From contig CAZECN010000033.1 in NCBI GenBank assembly GCA_964510575.1, positions 1 through 29,124 on the forward strand: DNA of 29,124 nucleotides. Direction: 5' to 3'. The notes under the pieces are model-generated. The model made no database searches. It was not told where the DNA came from and worked only from the letters and a program-made list of their open reading frames with translations. Position numbers and translations under genes: made by a program. The DNA comes from CALKYB01 sp964510575 (GTDB lineage Bacteria > Bdellovibrionota_C > UBA2361 > SZUA-149 > CALKYB01). This document shows positions 16,202 through 23,841 of the stretch, piece after piece (position 1 is the stretch's first letter; every line of letters begins with the position of its first letter).

Positions 16202-16903
16202 TTAATAGTCTAGCGGGATGATCTCTATAGCCTGATGATAACGAAAAGGGTCATCATGAGGATCAACAAGCACTGGGGAGGGCAAAGTAACTGATTTGGT
16301 AAAAACCCTCCTAGGCTCTACCCCACCTGTAACAAAGCCTTTGGCTATACTCTGGGCACGACGCTTATTGATAAAACTAGAGTACTCGGATTTTGGGTCC
16401 TGACTAATAGAGTAAGAGGCGATAACTAGTCTAGCCCAAGGCATTCTGTTCTTGGTAAGCTTAGCTATTTGGTCTACCAAGATCTTCCCCTCAGGCTTTA
16501 GCCTATGCTCATCACCTTCGAAAAACCAATCTGCTGGAAAAATATCTCTAGAAGGATGAAGTTCAAGTCGCCTTTGATAGTGCTGAGCAAGAAGGTCCTG
16601 AGCCCAAGCTTGTTCTTTCAAAGCTTTCTCCTGACCTAGTAGGGTAACCTGGCTCTCCTCAATTAAGTCATGACTAAGGCCTGTCAATGCTCCGTACACA
16701 GCTCCAAAACCAACTCCAATTAATGCTCCTTCAGGTCCAGCGGCGCCAGTTAGACTTTTGGCGGCAATTGCTCCTGCCCCTCCCCCCAGAGCACCCCCTA
16801 GAATTGTTCCAGAGGCTTGCTTGTCAGGCCCCGGAACTGGCTGCGCTGTAAAAGGCGTACATGAGGCACACAAACAAAGAAAGAGAAATACAAACTTTTT
16901 CAA
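16202..16903 (-). CDS. Glycine-zipper lipoprotein with OmpA-like C-terminal domain
   Basis: The protein is 233 residues from the TTG at 16903. The frame extends 32 codons further upstream, but GGAGGG stands 4 nt before this TTG and the product then begins with a clean signal MKKFVFLFLCLCASC, where Cys15 is a likely lipid-modified residue with a somewhat atypical lipobox. Next is a glycine-zipper segment (GTILGGALGGGAGA ... GAVYGALTG, about 32-78), then a helix, then an OmpA-like peptidoglycan-binding domain (about 125-215: FFEGDEHRLKPEGKILVDQIAKL ... INKRRAQSIAKGFVTGGVEPRRV). It probably links the outer membrane to the cell wall. It lies 113 nt downstream of the M16 pair on the same strand and may be co-transcribed with it. 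Confidence 0.78.
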   Translation of the reverse strand: MKKFVFLFLCLCASCTPFTAQPVPGPDKQASGTILGGALGGGAGAIAAKSLTGAAGPEGALIGVGFGAVYGALTGLSHDLIEESQVTLLGQEKALKEQAWAQDLLAQHYQRRLELHPSRDIFPADWFFEGDEHRLKPEGKILVDQIAKLTKNRMPWARLVIASYSISQDPKSEYSSFINKRRAQSIAKGFVTGGVEPRRVFTKSVTLPSPVLVDPHDDPFRYHQAIEIIPLDY

Positions 16904-16907
16904 GCTA

Positions 16908-16913
16908 CCCTCC
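16908..16913 (-). promoter_or_regulatory. Shine-Dalgarno that fixes a TTG start
   Basis: GGAGGG (minus strand) 4 nt before the TTG at 16903 is one of the best ribosome sites in the window. It places the start just before the signal peptide of the OmpA-like lipoprotein. Confidence 0.75.
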
Positions 16914-17016
16914 AGGGCATTAAAGATAAGAAAAATCCTGACCATTATTATCATACTGCTGCACCCAGTATGCAACCGCAATTTCCACAAGGTCACCATC
17001 TGGCAATGAATAATAC

Positions 17017-18453
17017 TTAAAAGACGGGTATTTCCTTGAATTCAACCTTATTCACAGGCATTTTCCCCCTGAACCGCTCTCTAAGCTGCTCAGCTGTTAA
17101 ATTCCCAACCACGACTATGACGAATTGGTCTTTCAGTCTATTTTGGGCAACTTCAAAAACCTCCGAAGCCGTTACTGATTTAATATTGGAAATAAAGTTG
17201 TCATTGTATCCTTCAGGGAATCCCAGCATTTCCAGCAACGCTGCCCGAGTTACTACCGAATCAGGCGTAGCAAATTTGAAAACGAAATTTCTACTGGCAC
17301 TTGAAATAGCTGACTGAACTCTTTCCTCAGCAGGCTCTTCTGCCTTACTTTGTTCAATCAGTTTAAGTATCTCTTCAACACTTTTCAGTGCTTGATCGTT
17401 TCTAGTTCCAGCATAAATTTGCAATTGGCCGCTAACGCTATCCCCGCTAAAACCGCCGTAAACTGTATAAGCCAGGCCTTGCTTAGAGCGAATCTCATTA
17501 AAAAGTAGACTGTCAAAAGACCCGTAGCCAAACATCAAATTAAAGATGTGAAGAGGATAGCGGTCGGAACTATGTCGCTTTGGACCTCTATGCCCAACTA
17601 AAACAACGGCCTGTTCAATATCTTTCTCGAGCAAGTAGATGCCTGGCGAAAAACCATCTGTTTCTTTTGGGAAATCACGGGATATCGAAGATTTTGCAGT
17701 CCAGTTAGAAAAGCGGCCTTCAATGGCTTTGGCAAGTCTGGATTTCGAGATGTTACCACTGACGGTTAGGATTGAGCCCTCAGGTACAAAAAAGTTTCTG
17801 TGCCAACGTTGAAGATCTTGGCGACTAATTCTTTTAACAGAACTACTCGTGGTAAAAGTACCGAGCACAGAATTACTGCCGTAAATTGCTTGATCAAAAA
17901 TCATCGCCGCCATTGTGTCTGGAGAGTCTTTTCTGCGGGAAATAGAGCTTGTAGATAATTTTTTCCATAGAGAAAAACGTTCAGAATCAAAAGCTGGCCG
18001 TAGCGCTACCTCAGAGAATATTTCAAAAACTTTCTCGAAGTCATCATTAAGGCCTGAAAAAGATACAGAGCCGTACTCAGATGAAAAACCTGACTCTACA
18101 GAAGCACCCATAGAATCAAGCAAAAGATCCAATTGAGCCGGCTGCATGCCTTGGATTCCACCCGAGCGCATTTGGGAGCCACAGGCAGAAGCCAATCCCT
18201 TTAGCTGAAGACTATCGTTTAAGGTTCCCCCTCTGACGTAAAGAGTACCAGTTACAACTGGCAGCTCGTTATTGTAACTGTAAAGTACCTTCATCCCGTT
18301 AGGTAACATCCAGGATTCTGGGCTCTCAGGCTTGAAATCCTGAGTCTTCAAACCAAGCTCTAGAGGGTTCGAACTAGAAGAACAGCCATAATTAAAGGCT
18401 AAACAAAAAAGAATAAATAGAGTTCTTAGAACCCGGAAAGGTAAATTTTCCAT
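17017..18453 (-). CDS. M16 family peptidase-like subunit lacking the zinc motif (probable partner subunit)
   Basis: The 478-residue product starts at the ATG at 18453, one nt after the stop of the upstream M16 gene; the longer frame to 18633 would overlap that gene and is rejected. The N-terminus is a signal peptide ending FNYGC (Cys24, weak lipobox), so it is exported. Two M16 halves follow. Where active members have HxxEH this protein reads GLASACGSQMRSGG (about 86-99), so it cannot bind zinc there. It keeps the Arg-x6-Tyr pair R322...Y329 (EIRSKQGLAYTVY) that marks the non-catalytic alpha subunit of heterodimeric M16B peptidases. The upstream gene has the reverse pattern, so the two probably form one periplasmic heterodimer. 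Confidence 0.85.
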   Translation of the reverse strand: MENLPFRVLRTLFILFCLAFNYGCSSSSNPLELGLKTQDFKPESPESWMLPNGMKVLYSYNNELPVVTGTLYVRGGTLNDSLQLKGLASACGSQMRSGGIQGMQPAQLDLLLDSMGASVESGFSSEYGSVSFSGLNDDFEKVFEIFSEVALRPAFDSERFSLWKKLSTSSISRRKDSPDTMAAMIFDQAIYGSNSVLGTFTTSSSVKRISRQDLQRWHRNFFVPEGSILTVSGNISKSRLAKAIEGRFSNWTAKSSISRDFPKETDGFSPGIYLLEKDIEQAVVLVGHRGPKRHSSDRYPLHIFNLMFGYGSFDSLLFNEIRSKQGLAYTVYGGFSGDSVSGQLQIYAGTRNDQALKSVEEILKLIEQSKAEEPAEERVQSAISSASRNFVFKFATPDSVVTRAALLEMLGFPEGYNDNFISNIKSVTASEVFEVAQNRLKDQFVIVVVGNLTAEQLRERFRGKMPVNKVEFKEIPVF

Positions 18454-18454
18454 T

Positions 18455-20056
18455 TTAATTAGACCCCTTTGCATTAGAAGCTTTCTGTGCGCCTTGCCCT
18501 TTGGCAGAAGGCCGCTCAAGTCGAACCCACGTGCGTTTTTCAGGGTCTGAGTATTTGCGAAGCAGTGAACGAAGATCCTCTGGGGTGGTAGCCATGATTT
18601 GGTCATAACTTTCAAAAACCATCTCCCAATCATCCCATAAAGCTTCAGCTTTGCCGATCATTCTAGCGATACTTTGGTTTGAATCTAGACCTTCCAGAAG
18701 TCCCACCTTAATCCGGCGCTTGGCTGCGGCTACTTGTTCAGCGGTAAATAGAGTTTCTTTATAGCGATCAAGAATAGTCTGCATTTCTTCAGCTAACTGT
18801 TGGTTACTAACTCCAGGAATCGGAACAGCACCAATTAAAAACAAAGGTGGATAGCGTTCACCTGGGGCCTCAGTAGAGTAGGCCGACAGAGCAATCTTCT
18901 TCTGCTGAACCAGCTCACGATGAAAAACTGAGGAACGACCTCCACTCAAAATAGAATGCAAAACAGCAAAGTGCGCATCTTCCGGATTGGGCCAAGAAGG
19001 CTTGTGCCATGCCATAAAAAACTGAGGGTTTGCATCGTAGTAGACTACAGATTCTCGCGGCCCAGTTTGTTCTTCCTCAGAAATGAACAACCTTGGGCGA
19101 GGCCCCTCACCCTTAGGCACACTACCGAAATACTTTTCAAGATCTGCCTTAATTTCTGAAGAATCAATATCACCAACAAGAGTTATCACCATGTTATCTG
19201 CACGATAATGTTTGTGATAGAACTTCCTCATTGCCGAGGCGGAAAGGCTCTTAATATCTGAGGGCCACCCAATTACTGGAAGTCGGTTGGGATGAGTCCA
19301 GTAGGCTGTAGCAAGTAAAGCTTCATAAAGCTTACCGGAAGGATTGTTCTCTACCCTCCCCCTGCGCTCTTCCTGCACAACTTCTCTCTCTTTGTAGAAT
19401 TGACGAAAGACGGGATTGATAAGCCTGTCAGATTCCGCCCACATCCAGTAATCAAGCGCGCTTACTGGTAAGTTAACCAAATAGACGGTGTAGTCTTTAC
19501 TGGTCCCAGCATTCAAGCCTGTAGCGCCGCGTTGTTTATAAAGCTTAGAGAATTCATTTGGCTTCCAAAGCTTTTCTAGTTTTTCGCTAACGGACTTGAG
19601 CTGATCCTTCAGTTCCTGAGTTTCTTCGATCTGAAGGGCTAGTTGAATGTTCTCTAATTCTTCTAATAATGGCGCTTCTTCCTGGTAGTTATTGGTGCCA
19701 ATCGTTTCAGATCCCTTGAAAGCCATGTGCTCAAGAAAATGAGCTAAACCCGTCTCTCCTGGCACTTCATCCACACCACCAACTTTAACCCAAATTTGAC
19801 CGGTAAATATTGGAGAGAAACTTCTCTTATAAACTAAAACCCTCAGACCATTGGAAAGAGTAAACTTCTCCACATTTTTTCTGATACCTTGGAAATCTTT
19901 ACTAGAGTTGGAATTGGCAGAACTAGTTTCAGCAATTACAGTTTCTTTCACAGGCGAGCTCTCAACAACCTCACCGATCACTGTCACCGGTGCGGTCATT
20001 GAATGAAGCAAACAAGAAATAAGAAGCCACTGCACTAAAGGGATTGAATTTCTCAA
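18455..20056 (-). CDS. M16 family zinc metallopeptidase (catalytic subunit)
   Basis: This 533-residue protein carries a signal peptide (NSIPLVQWLLISCLLHSMTA), then the pitrilysin-type N-domain with the inverted zinc motif H106-F-L-E-H110 (GLAHFLEHMAFKGS). The third ligand is in KEREVVQEERR (Glu229/230). The spacing from HxxEH is longer than the usual about 75 residues because of a Glu/Leu/Lys-rich helical insert at about 126-167. The second half (about 290-520) is the structural repeat and lacks the Arg-Tyr pair seen in the partner. It should degrade peptides or proteins in the periplasm together with the gene at 17017. The TTG at 20056 starts it; a sigma70-like promoter is proposed at 20116-20143. 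Confidence 0.9.
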   Translation of the reverse strand: MRNSIPLVQWLLISCLLHSMTAPVTVIGEVVESSPVKETVIAETSSANSNSSKDFQGIRKNVEKFTLSNGLRVLVYKRSFSPIFTGQIWVKVGGVDEVPGETGLAHFLEHMAFKGSETIGTNNYQEEAPLLEELENIQLALQIEETQELKDQLKSVSEKLEKLWKPNEFSKLYKQRGATGLNAGTSKDYTVYLVNLPVSALDYWMWAESDRLINPVFRQFYKEREVVQEERRGRVENNPSGKLYEALLATAYWTHPNRLPVIGWPSDIKSLSASAMRKFYHKHYRADNMVITLVGDIDSSEIKADLEKYFGSVPKGEGPRPRLFISEEEQTGPRESVVYYDANPQFFMAWHKPSWPNPEDAHFAVLHSILSGGRSSVFHRELVQQKKIALSAYSTEAPGERYPPLFLIGAVPIPGVSNQQLAEEMQTILDRYKETLFTAEQVAAAKRRIKVGLLEGLDSNQSIARMIGKAEALWDDWEMVFESYDQIMATTPEDLRSLLRKYSDPEKRTWVRLERPSAKGQGAQKASNAKGSN

Positions 20057-20115
20057 AAGATAATCTCTATTAAATTACTGACGTTTTAAACTAAAAACTA
20101 GTTGCAATTACTGCT

Positions 20116-20143
20116 AGTATGATAAAAACAAACTGATTGGCAA
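20116..20143 (-). promoter_or_regulatory. Putative sigma70 promoter of the M16 pair
   Basis: On the minus strand TTGCCA (20138-20143, five of six to TTGACA) stands 16 nt before CATACT (20116-20121, four of six to TATAAT). The start of transcription would be near 20109, about 53 nt before the TTG start of the catalytic M16 gene. Confidence 0.5.
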
Positions 20144-20233
20144 GCTGTTGCATCGACGTTCAGGCTGTCTCTTGCGGCTCTGAGCGAGAGAACCTTTGTT
20201 GGGCTAATAAGGATCTGATCAATTGTAATTTGC

Positions 20234-20242
20234 TGCTATAAT
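20234..20242 (+). promoter_or_regulatory. Extended -10 promoter of the TSP3-repeat gene
   Basis: TGCTATAAT is a perfect extended -10 element (TG-n-TATAAT, hexamer at 20237-20242). No good -35 lies 16-18 nt upstream, as is allowed for extended -10 promoters. The hexamer ends 38 nt before the TTG start at 20281. Confidence 0.6.
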
Positions 20243-20280
20243 AAGCAAAGTTTTCGCCCTTTTTAATTTTGGAGTCCGCA

Positions 20281-21276
20281 TTGTCTTCTTTTTCAACGTC
20301 CTTCTTTTCAACTAAGGGAAGAATTCCCGCTTTATTGTTTGCTTGCTTAATGTTGACCGGCACCGATCGCTGCCAGGATAATATAGATCTTGATCCCACG
20401 ACTACTACTACAACGACTACAACTTCTTCTTCGACAAGCACTACAACCTCTTCTAGTAGTAGCTCTAGTTCAGGAATTCTGAGCTCCTCCTCTAGTTTCA
20501 ATTTAACTCCGTCTTCGAGCAGCTCCTCGGGTTTTCCTTTCTCTCCCTCTTCTTCAAGTTCCAGCTCGAGCTTCATTTTTACCACAACCACCACCTTGCC
20601 AATCTCACCCGAGAATCCGACCTTCAGCCTCGATGATTTTGAAGCTGATGGCTCGAGAAATAATGACTCTGATAGCGATCTTAATCAGGACTCCGACCGT
20701 GATCAATTGTCAGATGGCGATGAAGAATTTATTGGAACAGATCCCAACAACCCTGACTCCGATGGTGACGGAATCACGGATGGATTTGAAGATCGAAATG
20801 GATTCGACCCTCTAAGTAGTTTTAGTAGCCCTTTAGGAAGCTCGGGAGTTAGCACTCTTAGCGGACAGACCCTAGCGGTGTTTCCTGGGGTTGACAGTGA
20901 CGGAGACGGGCTTTCTGATCAATTTGAAACTCAAAGAGGCTTATCTGTTTTTGAAACAGATAGTGACCAAGACTCAAGACTTGATGGTCATGAAGTTCTA
21001 AACCAAAGCAACCCCTTGGTGGCTGACGAAGGCACTTTGTCTGACCAAGATCAGGACGGCCTTAGCGACCAGCTCGAATTTAGTTTTCGAACGAGTCCTC
21101 AATCAAGCGACTCAGATAGAGATGGCCTAAACGATGCTTTGGAAATATTGATGGGCTTTGATCCTCTAGATCCAGATTCCGACCGTGACGGAATTGTTGA
21201 TGGCGCAGAGGGGCCTGAGGCAGAATACTTTTCCTCAGACTCTAATGATCAAACTTTTTCCTTCGATGATGTTTAA
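20281..21276 (+). CDS. Secreted Ser/Thr-rich protein with thrombospondin type 3 calcium-binding repeats
   Basis: The protein is about 331 residues from the TTG at 20281, chosen because GGAG (20271-20274) stands 6 nt upstream; the frame opens four codons earlier. A signal sequence (KGRIPALLFACLMLTG) is followed by a stretch of about 70 residues almost wholly of Ser and Thr (about 40-110), likely a flexible and perhaps glycosylated stalk. The rest holds at least five Asp-rich TSP3-type motifs, for example DSDGDGITDGFE, DSDGDGLSDQFE, DQDQDGLSDQLE, DSDRDGLNDALE and DSDRDGIVDGAE, which bind calcium in known proteins. No membrane anchor or sorting signal is evident at the C-terminus. It is convergent with nusB and the stop codons overlap (21273-21276). 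The Thr-rich linker resembles that of the TadE-like protein at 341-1303. Confidence 0.82.
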   Translation: MSSFSTSFFSTKGRIPALLFACLMLTGTDRCQDNIDLDPTTTTTTTTTSSSTSTTTSSSSSSSSGILSSSSSFNLTPSSSSSSGFPFSPSSSSSSSSFIFTTTTTLPISPENPTFSLDDFEADGSRNNDSDSDLNQDSDRDQLSDGDEEFIGTDPNNPDSDGDGITDGFEDRNGFDPLSSFSSPLGSSGVSTLSGQTLAVFPGVDSDGDGLSDQFETQRGLSVFETDSDQDSRLDGHEVLNQSNPLVADEGTLSDQDQDGLSDQLEFSFRTSPQSSDSDRDGLNDALEILMGFDPLDPDSDRDGIVDGAEGPEAEYFSSDSNDQTFSFDDV

Positions 21277-21698
21277 GCTGCTTCCTCTGCAGTAGCTTCT
21301 AAGTTCGAAGCAATCTTATCAAGAACACCATTGATGAACTGAGGAGAGTCCTCTGTTCCAAATCTTTTAGCAACCTCGATAGCTTCATTAATAGCTACTC
21401 TTGGTGGAACCTCCGGCATTAGCGCGATTTCATAGGTTGCCAGGCGAATTATTGAGCGATCAACTCTTGCCATCCTACTAAGGCTCCATCTTTGGCTAGC
21501 CACAGTAATGATTTCATCGATTCTATCTTTGTTTGCGATAACTCCTTCGCACAAATGAGAGGCATAGGTGACAACACTTTCACTTGCTCCAAAGTGTTTT
21601 AAACAAAATGCTAGGTTCGCGCTTTCCCAAGTCTCTGAAAAATCAGACTGGAAAATTGCCTGTAACGCTAATTCTCGGCTTTGTCTTCTTGAACCCAT
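21273..21698 (-). CDS. nusB: Transcription antitermination factor NusB
   Basis: At 141 residues this is of normal NusB length and all-helical, with the family's features: basic N-terminus GSRRQSRELALQAIFQSDFS (binds boxA RNA with NusE/S10), a middle helix, WSLSRMARVDRSIIRLATYEI and PPRVAINEAIEVAKRFGTEDSPQFINGVLDKI near the C-terminus. It acts in antitermination and rRNA synthesis in the cytosol. ATG at 21698 has AAGGAG 8 nt upstream, located inside the end of ribH, and the gap to the ribH stop is 1 nt, so translation is probably coupled. The TTAA at 21273-21276 serves both its own stop and that of the plus-strand TSP3 gene, leaving no room for a terminator between them. Confidence 0.95.
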   Translation of the reverse strand: MGSRRQSRELALQAIFQSDFSETWESANLAFCLKHFGASESVVTYASHLCEGVIANKDRIDEIITVASQRWSLSRMARVDRSIIRLATYEIALMPEVPPRVAINEAIEVAKRFGTEDSPQFINGVLDKIASNLEATAEEAA

Positions 21699-21699
21699 C

Positions 21700-22203
21700 T
21701 TACTGCTCCTTCAATTGTTTAATAAGGCTACTAGCTTCTAAAACTGCACAAGCTGACTCCCAGCCCTTATTACCCTCGTTAAATCCGTCTTCCGAATACT
21801 GAGATCTTTCTTCCACTTGAGCCGTGTTTAAGGCGGGAATAATACCCAAGCCTACCGGTAAACCTGAATCGAGCATTACCCGGGTCAAGCCAGAGCAGGC
21901 CTCGGTCGCTACATGGTGATAGTGGTCGGTGTCACCTTTAATAAGAACGCCCAGTGCTACAATTCCAGAGAAGTTTCCACTTTCTGCTACCACTTTGGCA
22001 ATGAGGGGAAGCTCGTACGAACCAGGCACCCAAATAATTTCTATATCGGAAGGATCTACGCCATGAGCTTGAAAAGCTGCTGTGGCTCCAAGAACTAGTC
22101 GCTCGCAGTATATTTTATTGAATTCGGCCGAAATAACAGCAAAGCGCTGCCCGAGAGGTTTGCGTTCACCTCTTCTAACTTGAATATTCTCGTTAACTTG
22201 CAC
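21700..22203 (-). CDS. ribH: 6,7-dimethyl-8-ribityllumazine synthase (RibH)
   Basis: RibH condenses 5-amino-6-ribitylamino-uracil with dihydroxybutanone phosphate, the penultimate step of riboflavin synthesis. This 167-residue protein has the family's motifs: VISAEFNKIY at the N-terminus, VPGSYELPLIAK (substrate binding), GVLIKGDTDHYHHVATEACSGL (phosphate binding and catalytic His) and LNTAQVEERS near the end. The start is GTG at 22203, supported by a GGAGG about 9-10 nt upstream. It is separated from ribBA by 374 nt, unlike all other rib genes here, and is followed by nusB after 1 nt. Confidence 0.96.
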   Translation of the reverse strand: MQVNENIQVRRGERKPLGQRFAVISAEFNKIYCERLVLGATAAFQAHGVDPSDIEIIWVPGSYELPLIAKVVAESGNFSGIVALGVLIKGDTDHYHHVATEACSGLTRVMLDSGLPVGLGIIPALNTAQVEERSQYSEDGFNEGNKGWESACAVLEASSLIKQLKEQ

Positions 22204-22577
22204 CTCTTAATTCCTCCCAGGAATCATCAAGTAATATTCATCTCGACCAATGGCTTAAGCTGAGCCAAAAAGCTCTGCAAAATAAGCCAGCTATTAAAAA
22301 GAACGGGAAGCAAACAACAACCCGAAATACTGCTTCATGCTTGGTTTGCTCCAAATACCGCGGAGTGTAACATATAAATTCTTGGCAGAATTTTCCACAG
22401 GGAGAAGAACATTTTCTAGTAAAAATGTGAACAACTTTTTTCTTGAGTAAATACAGTGCCTTAGGTTGCGAGTTGGTATTCAGGATGGCCTTGTTTAGGC
22501 GCTCAAAGGCTGACAAGAGAGTCTTATTTATCCACGTAGCGATAGAGCAACGCAAAGAAGGCTAATCTGAGCGTCTA
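22204..22577 (-). other. 374-nt structured gap inside the riboflavin operon, apparently non-coding
   Basis: No convincing gene is seen; a 105-codon minus-strand frame here is rich in Cys/Phe and lacks coding character. On the minus strand, read toward ribH, there are several inverted repeats: ACATTTT/AAAATGT (22409-22415 with 22422-22428, 6-nt loop), GTTTGCTCC/GGAAGCAAAC (22344-22352 with 22306-22315, one bulge) and GGCTTA/TAAGCC (22252-22257 with 22283-22288) enclosing GAGC/GCTC. Three one-mismatch DnaA-box-like 9-mers also lie here (22391-22399, 22426-22434 and 22528-22536). The pattern would fit a leader RNA, a small RNA or an internal promoter for ribH-nusB. I do not see the FMN-riboswitch core motifs. 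Confidence 0.45.
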
Positions 22578-23840
22578 CTAGCTTTGGTGGCCCATTTTTT
22601 TAATTTTAGTTTCGATATAAGAGCGATTATGAGGGGTCACTCTTGCAGAGAGGCTTACCCGCTCCTTAATCGAAATCCCTCCCGCCTCTAGAGCCTCAAC
22701 CTTGGCTGGATTATTGGTCATTAGCCTAACCTTGGAGAGTCCTAAGTCCCGGAGTATTGCGCAGGCTCCCCGATAGTCTCTTTGGTCAGCTTCAAAACCG
22801 AGTTCAAGATTAGCCTCAACTGTGTCCTTACCCTGGTCTTGCAGAGCATAAGCTTTAATTTTGTTAGCAAGGCCAATGCCTCGCCCTTCTTGCTGAAGGT
22901 AAATTATGACACCTGAGCCTTCTTCTAAAAGTTTGCTCAGCCCTAAGGCTAACTGATCGCCGCAATCACATCTAGCACTGTCAAAAATGTCGCCTGTTAA
23001 ACACTCGGAGTGCACTCTAACCAAACAACCATCGGAGGGTTCTCCTTTTACTATTACCAATTGTTCTCGTTGGTCTAGGTCATTCTCATAAACTAAAACT
23101 CTCAAAGGCTCATTGAGTTTCTCTCCCAATGTATCCAATGGAAAAACCCCATGCTCTGAAAAAAGCCCCACTGCCTGAAAACCAGCAATCTCCGCCTCAG
23201 CTACTCTTCTAACTACGCGCTCAGTAGCTATTCGATATTTTTCAATTTCTTCAACACTTGTAATTTTTAATTTGTGTTTCTGACAAAAGTCGACAAGGGC
23301 TTGCCCTCGTAGCATTTGCCCCTCTTTGTCCATAATTTCGCAAATCACTCCAGCAGGTTTTAAACCTGCAAGTCTAGCTAAGTCCACTGAGCCCTCAGTT
23401 TGTCCATTTCTTTCGAACACTCCTCCTGGACGAGCTGATAAGGGGAAAACCCAACCCGGACAAACAAAGTCATCAAGGCTAACCTGATCTTCAGCTAAGG
23501 CGTGAATAGTTTTACTTCGACCTTTGGCAGTAACTCCCTCCCTGGCCACATCTCGGTGGTCCAAAGAAACAGTAAAGTTAGTCCCGAAGACACTTCGGTT
23601 ATTGGATACCTGCATGCTGAGGCCCATTTCCTCAACCTTCCTTTGCTCAAGGCTTATACAAATAAGCCCCCGCCCCTCATTAATCATGAAAGCTATCACC
23701 TCTGGGGTGACTGATTCAGCAGCGATAGTTAGGTCTCCCTCGTTCTCCCGATCGTCATCATCAACTAGAACTATAGGTTTCCCTGCTCTGATATCTTCCA
23801 GAATTTCTTCAAAGGGGTCGAGTTTTAAAGTGGTGCTCAT
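22578..23840 (-). CDS. ribBA: RibBA: GTP cyclohydrolase II with degenerate DHBP synthase domain
   Basis: This is a 420-residue fusion. The C-terminal RibA domain (about 220-410) looks active: Cys280, Cys291 and Cys293 for zinc (HSECLTGDIFDSARCDCGDQL), LQQEGRGIGL, TVEANLELGF and LMTNNPAK. It opens GTP, the first step of the pathway. The N-terminal RibB domain keeps DDDDRENEGD (28-36) but has lost others: GVTTGxSAxDR reads EGVTAKGRSK (101-110), PGHVFPL reads PGWVFPL (128-134), and the metal-binding GHTEA reads GQTEG (146-150). It therefore probably no longer makes dihydroxybutanone phosphate. ATG at 23840 follows the ribE stop after 1 nt, so coupling is likely. Confidence 0.93.
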   Translation of the reverse strand: MSTTLKLDPFEEILEDIRAGKPIVLVDDDDRENEGDLTIAAESVTPEVIAFMINEGRGLICISLEQRKVEEMGLSMQVSNNRSVFGTNFTVSLDHRDVAREGVTAKGRSKTIHALAEDQVSLDDFVCPGWVFPLSARPGGVFERNGQTEGSVDLARLAGLKPAGVICEIMDKEGQMLRGQALVDFCQKHKLKITSVEEIEKYRIATERVVRRVAEAEIAGFQAVGLFSEHGVFPLDTLGEKLNEPLRVLVYENDLDQREQLVIVKGEPSDGCLVRVHSECLTGDIFDSARCDCGDQLALGLSKLLEEGSGVIIYLQQEGRGIGLANKIKAYALQDQGKDTVEANLELGFEADQRDYRGACAILRDLGLSKVRLMTNNPAKVEALEAGGISIKERVSLSARVTPHNRSYIETKIKKMGHQS

Positions 23841-23841
23841 C

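Noticed and set aside
17048..17056. TTATTCACA, exact DnaA-box consensus
   Set aside because: A single site inside the M16-like coding sequence, so probably chance; it also shows that isolated matches mean little.
18454..18633. Longer N-terminus (60 codons) of the second M16 gene
   Set aside because: It would overlap the upstream M16 coding sequence and precede an evident signal peptide; the ATG at 18453 fits better.
20160..20594. 144-codon minus-strand frame with Val/Glu/Leu runs
   Set aside because: It is the antisense shadow of the Ser/Thr-rich part of the TSP3 gene; its low-complexity runs are the complement of Ser/Thr codons.
22238..22555. 105-codon minus-strand frame between ribBA and ribH
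   Set aside because: No ribosome site, composition rich in Cys, Phe and Trp without a domain pattern; more like translated non-coding DNA.
22204..22577. FMN riboswitch before ribH
   Set aside because: The conserved FMN-riboswitch core segments were not found on either strand.
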